The translations under genes were made by a program, and so were the position numbers. 64,000 nt of DNA, taken from NCBI GenBank assembly GCA_945875915.1, contig CAMCMT010000010.1:1-64000 (forward strand). The letters run 5' to 3'. Below, piece by piece: positions 40,736-50,076 of this stretch. Below the pieces are notes generated by a model. It made no database searches and was not told the DNA's origin. It saw only the letters and a program-made list of their open reading frames with translations. Every line of letters starts with the position of its first letter. The stretch's first letter is position 1. This stretch comes from Synechococcus sp. UW140 (GTDB lineage: Bacteria; Cyanobacteriota; Cyanobacteriia; PCC-6307; Cyanobiaceae).

Positions 40736-41794
40736 TCAGAAGCCGAGCACCTGGGCCACCGTGGCGGTGTCGGGCTCAATGCCGGTGTGGAATTTCGAGT
40801 CGTTGTTTTCGATCGCCGTATCGGGGTCCTTGAGGCCGTTGCCGGTGAGAACGCAGACGACCGTGGCGCCGAACGGAACCTCCTCGCGGCGCTTGATCAG
40901 CCCGGCCACGGAAGCAGCGCTAGCCGGTTCACAGAAGATCCCTTCGCCACTGCCCAGCAGCTTGTAGGCCTCGATGATCTCGGCATCGGTGACGGCCATG
41001 AAAGCGCCCTGGCTTTCTCCCTGGGCTTTAAGGGCTTTCTCCTTGTTCACCGGGTTGCCGATGCGGATCGCCGTAGCGATCGTGTCGGGCTGCTCCACGG
41101 TGTGGCCAATCACCATCGGTGCCGCCCCGGCAGCCTGGAAGCCCATCATTCGGGGCAGGCTGCGGCAGCGGCCGGCGGCTTTGTATTCCCCGAAGCCCAT
41201 CCAGTAGGCGCTGATGTTGCCGGCATTGCCCACGGGGATGCAGAGCCAATTGGGCGCATCGCCGAGGGCATCGACCACCTCAAAGGCGGCCGTTTTCTGG
41301 CCCTGGAGCCGAAAGGGGTTGAGTGAGTTCACCAGGGTGATCGGGTACTTGTCCGCCACCTCGCGCACGATTGCCAGGGCCCGGTCGAAGTTGCCCTTAA
41401 CAGCCAACACCTCGGCGCCATAGAGCAGGGCCTGGGCCAGCTTGCCCTGGGCCACGTAGCCATCGGGAATCAGCACAAAGGCCCGCATGCCGGCCCGGCG
41501 GGCGTAGGCCGCCGCTGAGGCCGAGGTGTTGCCAGTGCTGGCGCAGATCACGGCCTCAGAGCCCGCTTCACGGGCCTTGCTGATCGCCATGGTCATGCCC
41601 CGGTCCTTGAAGGAGCCGGTGGGGTTGAGACCGTCGTATTTCAGAAACACCCTCACGCCCCTGCCAATCCGCTCCGAGATCACGGGCGCTGGGATCAGGG
41701 GGGTCGCCCCCTCGTGCAGGGTGATGACCGGCGTGGCTGCTGAAACGGGCAGCCAGGACCGGTAGGCCTCAATCAGGCCTGGCCAGTCCTGCAT
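40736..41794 (-). CDS. thrC: Threonine synthase
   Basis: A 352-residue PLP enzyme that converts phosphohomoserine to threonine. The PLP Lys lies in NPTGSFKDRGMTMAI near residue 60. The phosphate-binding ASTGNTSASAAAYARRAG and the C-terminal CVLTGNGLKDPDTAI are as expected. ATG 41794 (MQDWPGLIEAYRSW) matches the family start; the frame is open 15 codons further upstream. It is transcribed toward dnaN and ends at an intrinsic terminator. Confidence 0.95.
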   Translation of the reverse strand: MQDWPGLIEAYRSWLPVSAATPVITLHEGATPLIPAPVISERIGRGVRVFLKYDGLNPTGSFKDRGMTMAISKAREAGSEAVICASTGNTSASAAAYARRAGMRAFVLIPDGYVAQGKLAQALLYGAEVLAVKGNFDRALAIVREVADKYPITLVNSLNPFRLQGQKTAAFEVVDALGDAPNWLCIPVGNAGNISAYWMGFGEYKAAGRCRSLPRMMGFQAAGAAPMVIGHTVEQPDTIATAIRIGNPVNKEKALKAQGESQGAFMAVTDAEIIEAYKLLGSGEGIFCEPASAASVAGLIKRREEVPFGATVVCVLTGNGLKDPDTAIENNDSKFHTGIEPDTATVAQVLGF

Positions 41795-41974
41795 CACCGG
41801 CTTGGAACCCAGGCGCCGGAGGGCGGACAGCAGAGGCACGGGCAGCGAAGGGAGGGTGGGGATGAATCTACGGCTCAGGCCAAAACCCTTGGAGCCATGC
41901 CTGTTTCAGTGGCTTTCAGCCGAGTGTCCTGCCTGGGGACTCCCCTAGTGAGTTGGGGAAGTCCCTTACCAATT

Positions 41975-42616
41975 TCATTTAGTGCTGGTTGGTTCGCCCT
42001 TGAGACCATCCAGGGGTGCATTCGAGAAGAAATTGACCAGATCGGCGATGGAGCTGGCCTTGCTGGCGATGGCCATCAGGGCCGGGATGCTCACCTCCAT
42101 TTCGCTGGTGGGATAGGCCTTGAGGAAGCTGATCGCCGAAAGGCTGCCCTTGCTGTTGTCCAGGCCCAGGATCACGCCGGCCTTCAGGGCTGGCACGCCG
42201 TAGGCCTTGGCCTTAAGCGGGAAAACGATCTGGGCCACCCTTGTGAGGATCGCTTCACCGATCCGGGTATTGAGCAGCCGGCTGGTGAGCACGACCGGCA
42301 GGGTCAGTTGCTGGTTGAGCAGCTTGGCCACATCGGCCGGTTTCTGTTTGCTGAGGGTGAGCACATCGGCTAGCAAGCCCCTGGCCTGGCCTGTTTGGGC
42401 CAGGCTTTCTAAATCCACCACCGGGATCGAGCGCATGAAGGCGCCGCTGACGAACACCACGTTGGTGGCCGCCTGGGCGGCGGGCATCGAGGTGGTTAGG
42501 CCCAGACCCAGCAGGGAAGCGGCAACCCGAAGCCGTTGACGGCCCCGTGGATGGGGCTTACGGGCGCCCTGAAGACTGCTGATTCGGTTCGTCAGCCTCT
42601 GCAAAACCTGGGTCAA
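41975..42616 (-). CDS. Exported DUF1400 protein
   Basis: A 213-residue protein with a basic N-terminus and a signal-like core (LRVAASLLGLGLTTSMPAAQA). The rest resembles DUF1400 (SIPVVDLESLAQTGQA, NQQLTLPVVLTSRLLNTRIGEAIL, GVPALKAGVILGLDN). In larger cyanobacterial proteins this domain precedes an α/β-hydrolase, but here it stands alone with no catalytic Ser-His-Asp region visible. The function is unknown. The start is a TTG, with weak support. Confidence 0.72.
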   Translation of the reverse strand: MTQVLQRLTNRISSLQGARKPHPRGRQRLRVAASLLGLGLTTSMPAAQAATNVVFVSGAFMRSIPVVDLESLAQTGQARGLLADVLTLSKQKPADVAKLLNQQLTLPVVLTSRLLNTRIGEAILTRVAQIVFPLKAKAYGVPALKAGVILGLDNSKGSLSAISFLKAYPTSEMEVSIPALMAIASKASSIADLVNFFSNAPLDGLKGEPTSTK

Positions 42617-42646
42617 AACCGGAACGCCTGAGTGTTACGGAAGATT

Positions 42647-44755
42647 TTAGGCGCCACCCGCGGGAGCCAAGCCCATGGCCCGCCGGTTGGACGGGGAGAC
42701 CAGCACATCCCGCAGCAACCGCACCACTCCCCGCTCGGCTAGGCCCCGGGCGAGGCTGATCCCCATCTGGCGTAGGTCCGGTTCCTGCAGCAGGCGAGGT
42801 AAGCGCTTAAGCAGCAGCTGGGGCTCGAAGCCCGGCAGTTGCTGCAGGATCACCACCAGCCGTTGGATGGGTTCGAGCGAGAGGAGTTCCATCTCCCTGC
42901 TGCTGATCGGATCGCGGTCCCGCAGGCCGGGGGGTTGGAGGCGTTTTGGTAGCCGTTGGCTGAGCTGTAGGGCCGCCTGCCAGCCCAGGGCATCCATTTG
43001 GTTGACCACACCCTCAACAAGCTGTTGGCGCAACAGGCCGGCATGGGCTGAAAAGAGGAAATCGAGCACTTGATCGAGCAGGCCATCGAGATCCAGCTCG
43101 GCACCTGAAGCGGCACTGGTGATCAGGTTGTCCAGTCGTTGCCAACGGAAGATCTCACCATCGAAAAGCATTTCCCGCAGGCTGTCCCGCAGCTGGGGAT
43201 CGGGATCTTCCATCAGGCGTCTGGCAAAATAGGGATAGGCGGCTCCGAGGATCTTGAAGTTGGAATCTACGCTTAAGGCAATTCCTTCGAGGGTTACTAG
43301 GGAGCGAATGATCAGGGCGTAATAGGGCGGAACCTGGAAAGGGAAGCGATACATCACGCCAGAGAGGTCGTCGGTGACGGCCTTGAAATCCATGCGGCTC
43401 ACCCCCATCTCAATGGCCTGGCTGAACACACTTTCAAAGGCGGGAACAATCGGCTCCAGATTGACGTCGTTAGCGAGGAATCCCAGGCTGACAAAGTCTT
43501 TGGAAAGGGCTGAAAAATTTCGATTAACCAGGTGCACAACAGCTTGGATTAGGCCGGTGCGGGACTCCCGACTCACCTCACTCATCATGCCGAAATCCAG
43601 GTAGGCCAACCGACCATCGGCCAGGGCTAGCAGGTTGCCGGGATGGGGATCGGCATGGAAAAAACCGTGTTCAAGCAGTTGTTGCAGGCTGCAATTGACG
43701 CCCACCTGCACCATGTCATCGGGATCCATGCCAATGGCGCGAACCGCTTCTAGATTGGTGAGTTTCACCCCATCGATCCATTCCATGGTCAGCACGCGGC
43801 GGCTGGTGGCCTGGTGGTAGATCACCGGTACGGCAATGCGCTTGTTATGACGATGTAACGCCGCGAATTTTTCGGCATTGGCAGCTTCGTTGAGATAATC
43901 CATCTCTTCGAAGACCCGCTTGCCAAGCTCGTCGATCAGGGCAACAAGATCACTGCGAATGAGGCCGATATTCTGGTTGATCCAGGCGGCAATGTTGCGA
44001 ACGATATAAAGATCTAAGGTAATTTGTTCCCGTAGGCCCGGCCGTTGCACTTTGACGGCCACCTTTTCGCCGCTGAGGAGCACGCCGCGATGGACCTGGC
44101 CCAGGGAGGCCGCTGAAATCGGGTCCCGTTCCAGTTGGGCATAGATCTGGTTCACCGGTGCGCCCAGGTCCTCCTCGATGCAGGCCATGGCCAGGCCGCT
44201 GTCGAAGCCGGGAAGTTGGTCCTGTAGTTGGGCCAGTTCCTCCAGCAGCAGGGGCGGAATGATGTCGGGCCGGGTCGAGAGGGCCTGGCCCGCCTTGATG
44301 AAGGCCGGGCCCAGATCGGCCAGTAGTTCGGCGCATTCCCGCGCCCGCTGGCGGGCGCGGTCCCTGTCCTTCAAAAGACCTGTGAACCAGTCAAAGCCCA
44401 CCCCTAGGAGATAGAGGCCGATCGGCACGAGGGTTTGCCAAAGGCGCCGGATTAGCCGCTGGGGGTGGCCGGCGTAGATGCGGGTGATCGCCGCCGGGTC
44501 GTAGCTGAGCAGGCCAGAGGCTTCGATGAAATCACCCAGGTCCAGGCTTTGGGCAGCAGGGATGGCTTGGTTGGCGACGATGTTCAGGACTTGATCGTTG
44601 TCAGGGGGATCTCCGTCCGGTTGGGCTGCAGATTGGAGGTTGGCCATTGGACAGTCCTCAGCCAGATGGGTTCCACTTGGGTCCTGTCCAACCGGTTCGC
44701 CCGTCACAGCCCTCTGCATTGCGGCAACGGCGGCTTCAGCGGCGGTAAGGACCAT
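42647..44755 (-). CDS. ABC1/UbiB-family atypical kinase
   Basis: A 702-residue membrane-associated protein of the ABC1 (ADCK/UbiB) family. The family-specific KxGQ motif is FIKAGQALSTRPDIIP near residue 150. The ATP Lys is in EKVAVKVQRPG, the catalytic loop is HADPHPGNLLA and the metal site is LDFGMMSE. Relatives act in prenylquinone synthesis; the exact substrate is not known here. An alternative start is 44647 (MANLQSAAQ). It is divergent from recN. Confidence 0.92.
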   Translation of the reverse strand: MVLTAAEAAVAAMQRAVTGEPVGQDPSGTHLAEDCPMANLQSAAQPDGDPPDNDQVLNIVANQAIPAAQSLDLGDFIEASGLLSYDPAAITRIYAGHPQRLIRRLWQTLVPIGLYLLGVGFDWFTGLLKDRDRARQRARECAELLADLGPAFIKAGQALSTRPDIIPPLLLEELAQLQDQLPGFDSGLAMACIEEDLGAPVNQIYAQLERDPISAASLGQVHRGVLLSGEKVAVKVQRPGLREQITLDLYIVRNIAAWINQNIGLIRSDLVALIDELGKRVFEEMDYLNEAANAEKFAALHRHNKRIAVPVIYHQATSRRVLTMEWIDGVKLTNLEAVRAIGMDPDDMVQVGVNCSLQQLLEHGFFHADPHPGNLLALADGRLAYLDFGMMSEVSRESRTGLIQAVVHLVNRNFSALSKDFVSLGFLANDVNLEPIVPAFESVFSQAIEMGVSRMDFKAVTDDLSGVMYRFPFQVPPYYALIIRSLVTLEGIALSVDSNFKILGAAYPYFARRLMEDPDPQLRDSLREMLFDGEIFRWQRLDNLITSAASGAELDLDGLLDQVLDFLFSAHAGLLRQQLVEGVVNQMDALGWQAALQLSQRLPKRLQPPGLRDRDPISSREMELLSLEPIQRLVVILQQLPGFEPQLLLKRLPRLLQEPDLRQMGISLARGLAERGVVRLLRDVLVSPSNRRAMGLAPAGGA

Positions 44756-44853
44756 GGCAGCAAGGGGCGGCGATCCAGCGGGATGCAGATGGCCAGCCCC
44801 CTTCTAAACGAATCCCACAGCCGCTACGGTCGACCTGATTGCCTGGGACCGGC

Positions 44854-46542
44854 GTGCTGACGGGTCTGCGCCTTGAAAACATTGCCCTGATTGAGAGCTT
44901 GGAGCTCACTTTCAGTGGGGGCTTCACGGTGCTTACCGGGGAAACTGGTGCTGGTAAATCGATTTTGCTTGATGCCCTCGATGCCCTGCTGGGGGGCGCC
45001 CAGGGGGCGGCGGGCGCCAGGTTGCTGCGCCAGGGTCAGCAGCGGGGCCGGATTGAAGCCAGTTTCAGTCTGACGCCGCCCCTGCACAGCTGGCTGGCCC
45101 AGCAGCACTTTGAGCTGGAGGACGACGACCTGCTGCTCAGCCGCGAATGGCGGCTGCAGGAGGAGCGGCTCACTAGTCGGCACCGGCTGAATGGCGTGGT
45201 CGTGAGTCGCGCCCAGGTGCAGGAGCTGCGGCCCCTGCTGCTCGATCTCACCGTTCAGGGCCAGACCCAGCAATTGGGCCGGCCTGGCCAACAGCGCCGC
45301 TGGCTCGATCGCTTTGGCGGCCCCGAGCTAGCCCTGGCCCTAGGGCCCGTGGCGGTGGCCTATCGCCACTGGAAACAGGCCGCCGCTGCCCTGGAGACGG
45401 CCCGGCGCGATTGGCAACAGCTCCAACAGGAACGCCAGCAACAGGAGCAACTGCTGCTCGACCTTGAAGCGGCCCAACTGGAGGATCCCCAGGAGCGCCT
45501 GCAGCTCGAAACGGCCCAGGACCGGCTGGTTCACGGGGTGCGCCTGCAGGAAGGGGTGATGACCCTGGTGGGTCGGCTGATCGAGGGGGCCGATCAGGCC
45601 CCCTCTGCCCTGGACCATCTCGCCGCCTGCGAACAGGAGCTGCAGTTGCTTGAGGCCATTGATCCCAGCCTTCAGATTTTGCGCCAGGCCTGCACCGATG
45701 GCCTGGCCCAACTCCAGGACCTGGCCCGCGATCTCGATCGCTATGGCGCCAGCTTGGAGAGTGATCCCGAAACCCTGGCCTCCCTGCAGGAGCGGATCGC
45801 CCAGCTGAAGACCCTGGAGCGGCGCCATGGCCAAGGCCTAGGCGAGTTGATCGTGCGGCGCGATGAGCTGCGCCAGCTCCTGGCCCCCGGTGGTGGTGAG
45901 GCAGCGCTCAGCGAGCTCGAAGCCCAGGAGCTACAGAGCCGTGGTCAGCGGGATCGTTGCAATGGCCAGCTCAGGGAAGCCCGGCGATTAGCAGCCATGG
46001 CCCTGGAGGGGCAGCTGATGGGGGCCCTCCGGCCCATGGGCCTGGCCAATGTGCGCTTTGCCGTAGCCATCACTGCGGCGGTGGCCAGCGAGGAGGGTGC
46101 CGATGGGGTTCAGTTCCTGTTTTCGGCCAACCCGGGCCAGCCCCTAGCGCCCCTGGCAGAGGTGGCGTCCGGTGGGGAGATGAGCCGCTTCCTGCTGGCC
46201 CTGAAAACCTGCCTGGCGGCGGCCGATCCCCACGTCACCCTGCTGTTTGATGAGATCGATAGTGGCGTCAGCGGTCGGGTGAGCGGCGCCATGGCGGCCC
46301 TGCTGCAGAAGCTGGCCGAACGGCGCCAGGTGTTCTGCGTCACCCACCAGCCCCTGGTGGCCGCCGCCGCTGAGCACCATTTCCTTGTGTCCAAATGGGT
46401 GGAAGCGGGCCAAACCCAGACGCGGGTGTCCCAACTGCGGGACATCCAGGCCCGCCAAAAGGAACTGGCGGAACTGGCCGGTGGCGATTCCGGCGGGACC
46501 CGCAGCTATGCGGCCAGTTTGCTCGCTAGCCCGCCGAGCTGA
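44854..46542 (+). CDS. recN: DNA repair protein RecN
   Basis: A 562-residue SMC-like ATPase for double-strand-break repair. Walker A is TGETGAGKSILLDALDALLG near the N-terminus, with a long coiled-coil middle (about 160-360). The C-terminal ATPase half has ASGGEMSRFLLALK and LLFDEIDSGVSGRV (Walker B and D-loop). GTG at 44854 (VLTGLRLENIALIE) matches the family start. uvrA follows on the same strand, so two repair genes are adjacent. Confidence 0.95.
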   Translation: MLTGLRLENIALIESLELTFSGGFTVLTGETGAGKSILLDALDALLGGAQGAAGARLLRQGQQRGRIEASFSLTPPLHSWLAQQHFELEDDDLLLSREWRLQEERLTSRHRLNGVVVSRAQVQELRPLLLDLTVQGQTQQLGRPGQQRRWLDRFGGPELALALGPVAVAYRHWKQAAAALETARRDWQQLQQERQQQEQLLLDLEAAQLEDPQERLQLETAQDRLVHGVRLQEGVMTLVGRLIEGADQAPSALDHLAACEQELQLLEAIDPSLQILRQACTDGLAQLQDLARDLDRYGASLESDPETLASLQERIAQLKTLERRHGQGLGELIVRRDELRQLLAPGGGEAALSELEAQELQSRGQRDRCNGQLREARRLAAMALEGQLMGALRPMGLANVRFAVAITAAVASEEGADGVQFLFSANPGQPLAPLAEVASGGEMSRFLLALKTCLAAADPHVTLLFDEIDSGVSGRVSGAMAALLQKLAERRQVFCVTHQPLVAAAAEHHFLVSKWVEAGQTQTRVSQLRDIQARQKELAELAGGDSGGTRSYAASLLASPPS

Positions 46543-46659
46543 ACGTCGGCGGAGCAGGGATTCCGCTCGGGCCAGGCGATAGCCAGCGGCTCCCTGGCCA
46601 GATTGGATCCAACCGGGCCCCCCGTCCCGCCTAGAATCGACCCTTATCGGATCCCATGG

Positions 46660-49600
46660 ATGGCTCGCGCGAGCGCCAGTTCTGATCGGCCTGCCACCAG
46701 CTCCGCCGCGCCAGCCCGCACCATCAACGAGAAGGCGGCCCAGCTGAGCGCTAACCGCCTGCTCAATGGCGGCAACCTGGAGGATGTGATCCGGGTGCGG
46801 GGCGCCCGCCAGCACAACCTCAAAAATGTTGACCTGACGATTCCGCGCAATCGCCTGGTGGTGTTCACCGGCGTTAGCGGTAGCGGCAAAAGTTCCCTGG
46901 CCTTCGACACGATCTTTGCCGAGGGCCAGCGCCGCTATGTCGAGAGCCTCTCGGCCTACGCGCGCCAGTTTCTGGGCCAGATAGATAAGCCCGATGTGGA
47001 TGCGATTGAGGGGCTCTCACCAGCCATTTCGATCGATCAGAAATCCACAAGCCATAACCCCCGCTCCACCGTTGGCACGGTGACGGAGATTCAGGACTAC
47101 CTGCGGCTTCTTTATGGCCGAGCCGGTGAACCCCATTGTCCCCAATGTGACCGCTCGATCCGCCCCCAAACCATCGATGAGATGGTGGACCAGATCAACG
47201 CCTTGCCCGAGGGCACCCGCTACCAATTGCTGGCGCCGGTGGTGCGCGGCAAGAAGGGCACCCATGTGAAATTACTGGGCGGTCTGGTGGCTGAAGGTTT
47301 TGCTCGAGTGCGCATCAATGGTGAGGTGCGCGAACTTGCCGATAACATCGAACTTGATAAGAACCACGCCCACCACATTGAGGTGGTGGTGGACAGGCTG
47401 GTGGCCCGTGAAGGCATTCTCGAACGGCTCACCGATTCCCTACGCACGGCCCTAAAACGGGGCGATGGCTTGGCTTTGGTGGAGGTAGTGCCCAAGGCGG
47501 ACCAACCCTTGCCCGAGGGTGTGGAGCGGGAAAGGCTCTATTCGGAAAACTTTGCCTGTCCGGCCCATGGCGCCGTGATGGAGGAGCTCTCGCCCAGGCT
47601 GTTCTCCTTCAATAGCCCCTATGGGGCCTGCCCCGATTGCCATGGCATCGGCCACCTGCGCAAGTTCACCCCGCAGCGGGTGGTGCCCGATCCATCTTTG
47701 CCCGTGTATGCGGCAATCGCACCTTGGAGTGATAAGGATAATTCCTATTACTTCTCAATGATTTATAGCGTAGGTGAAGCATTTGGTTTTGAAATTAAAC
47801 TGCCTTGGAATCAATTAACTGCTGTTCAGCGGGATGTGCTGCTGAATGGCAGTACTGAAGAAATTGCGATTCAGGCCGATAGTCGCTACCGCAAGAGCCA
47901 GGCCTACATGCGTCCCTTTGAGGGCATCTTGCCGATCCTGGAGCGGCAGCTGCGCGATGCCAGTGGTGAGGCAGTGCGCCAGAAATTAGAGAAGTTTCTG
48001 GAGATGGTGCCCTGCGCCACCTGTAAGGGTTTGCGGCTGCGCCCTGAGGCCTTGGCGGTGAAGGTGGGCCCCTATGGGATTCATCAACTCACGGCCGTTA
48101 GTGTGGGCGAAAGCTTGATGCGGATCGAGGCTTTGATGGGCGTGGGAGCCAGTGAGGGGGCCGATCCCCTGATCACGCCCCGCCAGATCCAGATCGGTGA
48201 TTTGGTGTTGCGCGAAGTGCGCATGCGGCTGAAGTTTCTGCTTGATGTGGGCCTGGATTATCTAAGTCTGGATCGCCCCGCCATGACCCTATCTGGTGGG
48301 GAAGCCCAACGGATTCGCCTAGCCACCCAGATCGGTGCTGGCCTTACGGGCGTGTTGTATGTGCTCGATGAACCCAGCATCGGCTTGCACCAACGCGATA
48401 ACGATCGGTTGCTTGCCACCCTGTTCAAGCTGCGGGATCTCGGCAACACCTTGATCGTGGTCGAGCACGATGAAGACACGATCCGGGCCGCGGATTATGT
48501 GGTGGACATCGGTCCCGGCGCCGGCGTCCATGGTGGCCACATCGTGGCCCAGGGATCCCTGGAGAATTTGCTCACTTCTGAGGAGTCGTTAACGGGGGCC
48601 TATCTCAGTGGCCGTTTGTCGATCCCGACCCCGGCCGAGCGCCGCAGCACGGGCAGTCGCCGCATCAGCCTGGTGAATTGCAAGCGCAACAATCTCAATG
48701 GCTTCGATATTGAGATTCCGCTGGGACGGTTGGTTTGCGTGACCGGCGTGAGCGGTAGCGGCAAGAGCACGCTGGTGAACGAGCTGCTGCATCCGGCCCT
48801 AGAGCATAAATTAGGCATGAAGGTGCCGTTCCCGGCGGGCCTGGATGAACTCAAGGGCATCAAGGCGATTGACAAGGTGATCGTGATTGACCAATCCCCG
48901 ATCGGCCGCACCCCCCGCTCCAACCCGGCCACCTACACGGGCGCCTTCGATCCAATTCGCCAGGTGTTTGCGGCCACGGTGGAGGCCAAGGCCCGCGGCT
49001 ACCAGGTGGGCCAGTTCAGTTTCAATGTGAAAGGCGGCCGCTGTGAGGCCTGCAGCGGCCAAGGCGTGAACGTGATTGAGATGAATTTCCTGCCCGATGT
49101 TTATGTGCAATGCGACGTGTGTAAGGGAGCTCGCTACAACCGTGAAACCCTGCAGGTGACCTATCGCGGTCACAATATTGCTGAAGTGCTGGAGATGACG
49201 GTGGAGCAGGCCGCCGAGGTGTTCTCCGCCATTCCCCAGGCGGCAGATCGCCTGCGCACCCTGGTGGATGTGGGCCTGGGCTACGTCAAACTCGGCCAAC
49301 CCGCCCCCACCCTCTCCGGCGGTGAAGCCCAACGGGTGAAGCTGGCCACCGAACTCTCAAAGCGGGCCACCGGCAAGACCCTCTATCTCATCGATGAACC
49401 CACCACCGGCCTCAGTTTCTTCGACGTCCATAAATTGATGGATGTGATGCAGCGCCTGGTCGATAAGGGAAATTCCATCCTGGTGATCGAGCACAACCTC
49501 GATGTGATCCGCTGCGGCGACTGGGTGATCGACCTAGGACCCGAAGGCGGCGATAAGGGCGGCGAGATCGTGGTGGCGGGCACGCCTGAGGAGGTGGCGG

Positions 49601-49677
49601 AGCATTCCACCAGCCATACGGGCAGGTATCTCAAGCAGGTGTTGGCGCAGCATCCGCCAGAGCTGGTGGCAGTTTAA
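46660..49677 (+). CDS. uvrA: Excinuclease ABC subunit A
   Basis: A 1005-residue damage sensor of nucleotide excision repair with two ABC ATPase units. The first Walker A is [16 protein letters not shown], the first zinc region is CPDCHGIG, and the signature is [17 protein letters not shown]. The second Walker A is [15 protein letters not shown], the second zinc module is CEACSGQG...CDVCKG, and a second [16 protein letters not shown] follows. ATG 46660 (MARASASSD) gives a disordered 25-residue leader. A decayed copy of its last 70 codons lies at 52.7 kb. Confidence 0.96.
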   Translation: MARASASSDRPATSSAAPARTINEKAAQLSANRLLNGGNLEDVIRVRGARQHNLKNVDLTIPRNRLVVFTGVSGSGKSSLAFDTIFAEGQRRYVESLSAYARQFLGQIDKPDVDAIEGLSPAISIDQKSTSHNPRSTVGTVTEIQDYLRLLYGRAGEPHCPQCDRSIRPQTIDEMVDQINALPEGTRYQLLAPVVRGKKGTHVKLLGGLVAEGFARVRINGEVRELADNIELDKNHAHHIEVVVDRLVAREGILERLTDSLRTALKRGDGLALVEVVPKADQPLPEGVERERLYSENFACPAHGAVMEELSPRLFSFNSPYGACPDCHGIGHLRKFTPQRVVPDPSLPVYAAIAPWSDKDNSYYFSMIYSVGEAFGFEIKLPWNQLTAVQRDVLLNGSTEEIAIQADSRYRKSQAYMRPFEGILPILERQLRDASGEAVRQKLEKFLEMVPCATCKGLRLRPEALAVKVGPYGIHQLTAVSVGESLMRIEALMGVGASEGADPLITPRQIQIGDLVLREVRMRLKFLLDVGLDYLSLDRPAMTLSGGEAQRIRLATQIGAGLTGVLYVLDEPSIGLHQRDNDRLLATLFKLRDLGNTLIVVEHDEDTIRAADYVVDIGPGAGVHGGHIVAQGSLENLLTSEESLTGAYLSGRLSIPTPAERRSTGSRRISLVNCKRNNLNGFDIEIPLGRLVCVTGVSGSGKSTLVNELLHPALEHKLGMKVPFPAGLDELKGIKAIDKVIVIDQSPIGRTPRSNPATYTGAFDPIRQVFAATVEAKARGYQVGQFSFNVKGGRCEACSGQGVNVIEMNFLPDVYVQCDVCKGARYNRETLQVTYRGHNIAEVLEMTVEQAAEVFSAIPQAADRLRTLVDVGLGYVKLGQPAPTLSGGEAQRVKLATELSKRATGKTLYLIDEPTTGLSFFDVHKLMDVMQRLVDKGNSILVIEHNLDVIRCGDWVIDLGPEGGDKGGEIVVAGTPEEVAEHSTSHTGRYLKQVLAQHPPELVAV

Positions 49678-50076
49678 TGGTGGTTATGGCGGGGTAGGGG
49701 CTCTCATTTTGCAGGCAACCACAGCACTGGCCACCTAAGTTGGATACCGCAGTAAGCCTTCTTCATTGCGCATGTAAATAAGCGCAAGAAAAGGCAGTTA
49801 GATTGTTGCTAAATAGTCAAACAAGTATTCAGAGAAGCTAACCGCGTTGGCAGATTAGAACCAATTTTCAAATCTGGAGTAGCCAATTTTTAGGGCTGCA
49901 ATCAGAGCTTTCTGCCGGTTGTTGACGCCCCTGCAAAGCTAGCCGAAAGAGCTGGTTTGTCATGATCGCGGCTCTCCGGGACTTGCGGTGCCCAGATCCA
50001 AGTTAGAGCCAGCGATCACGGCATAAAAAAAGGCGAGCTCAGCAGCCCGCCTCTTGGATCAGAGAACGAAAATGGT
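49678..50076. other. uvrA downstream intergenic region
   Basis: There is no gene here. The first part is AT-richer than the neighbours. An imperfect inverted repeat (TGATCGCGGCTCT at 49963 and AGAGCCAGCGATCA at 50005) could form a stem with a 29-nt loop. A separate hairpin with an A-run on the plus strand (50025-50052) is the likely terminator of the leftward gene that ends at 50077. Confidence 0.6.
50025..50052 (-). terminator. Intrinsic terminator of the FGE-like/CHRD/DUF4114 gene
   Basis: On the minus strand AGGCGGGCT pairs with AGCTCGCCT (9 bp, one wobble) around GCTG, followed by TTTTTTT. It lies 25 bp after the stop codon. Confidence 0.8.
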
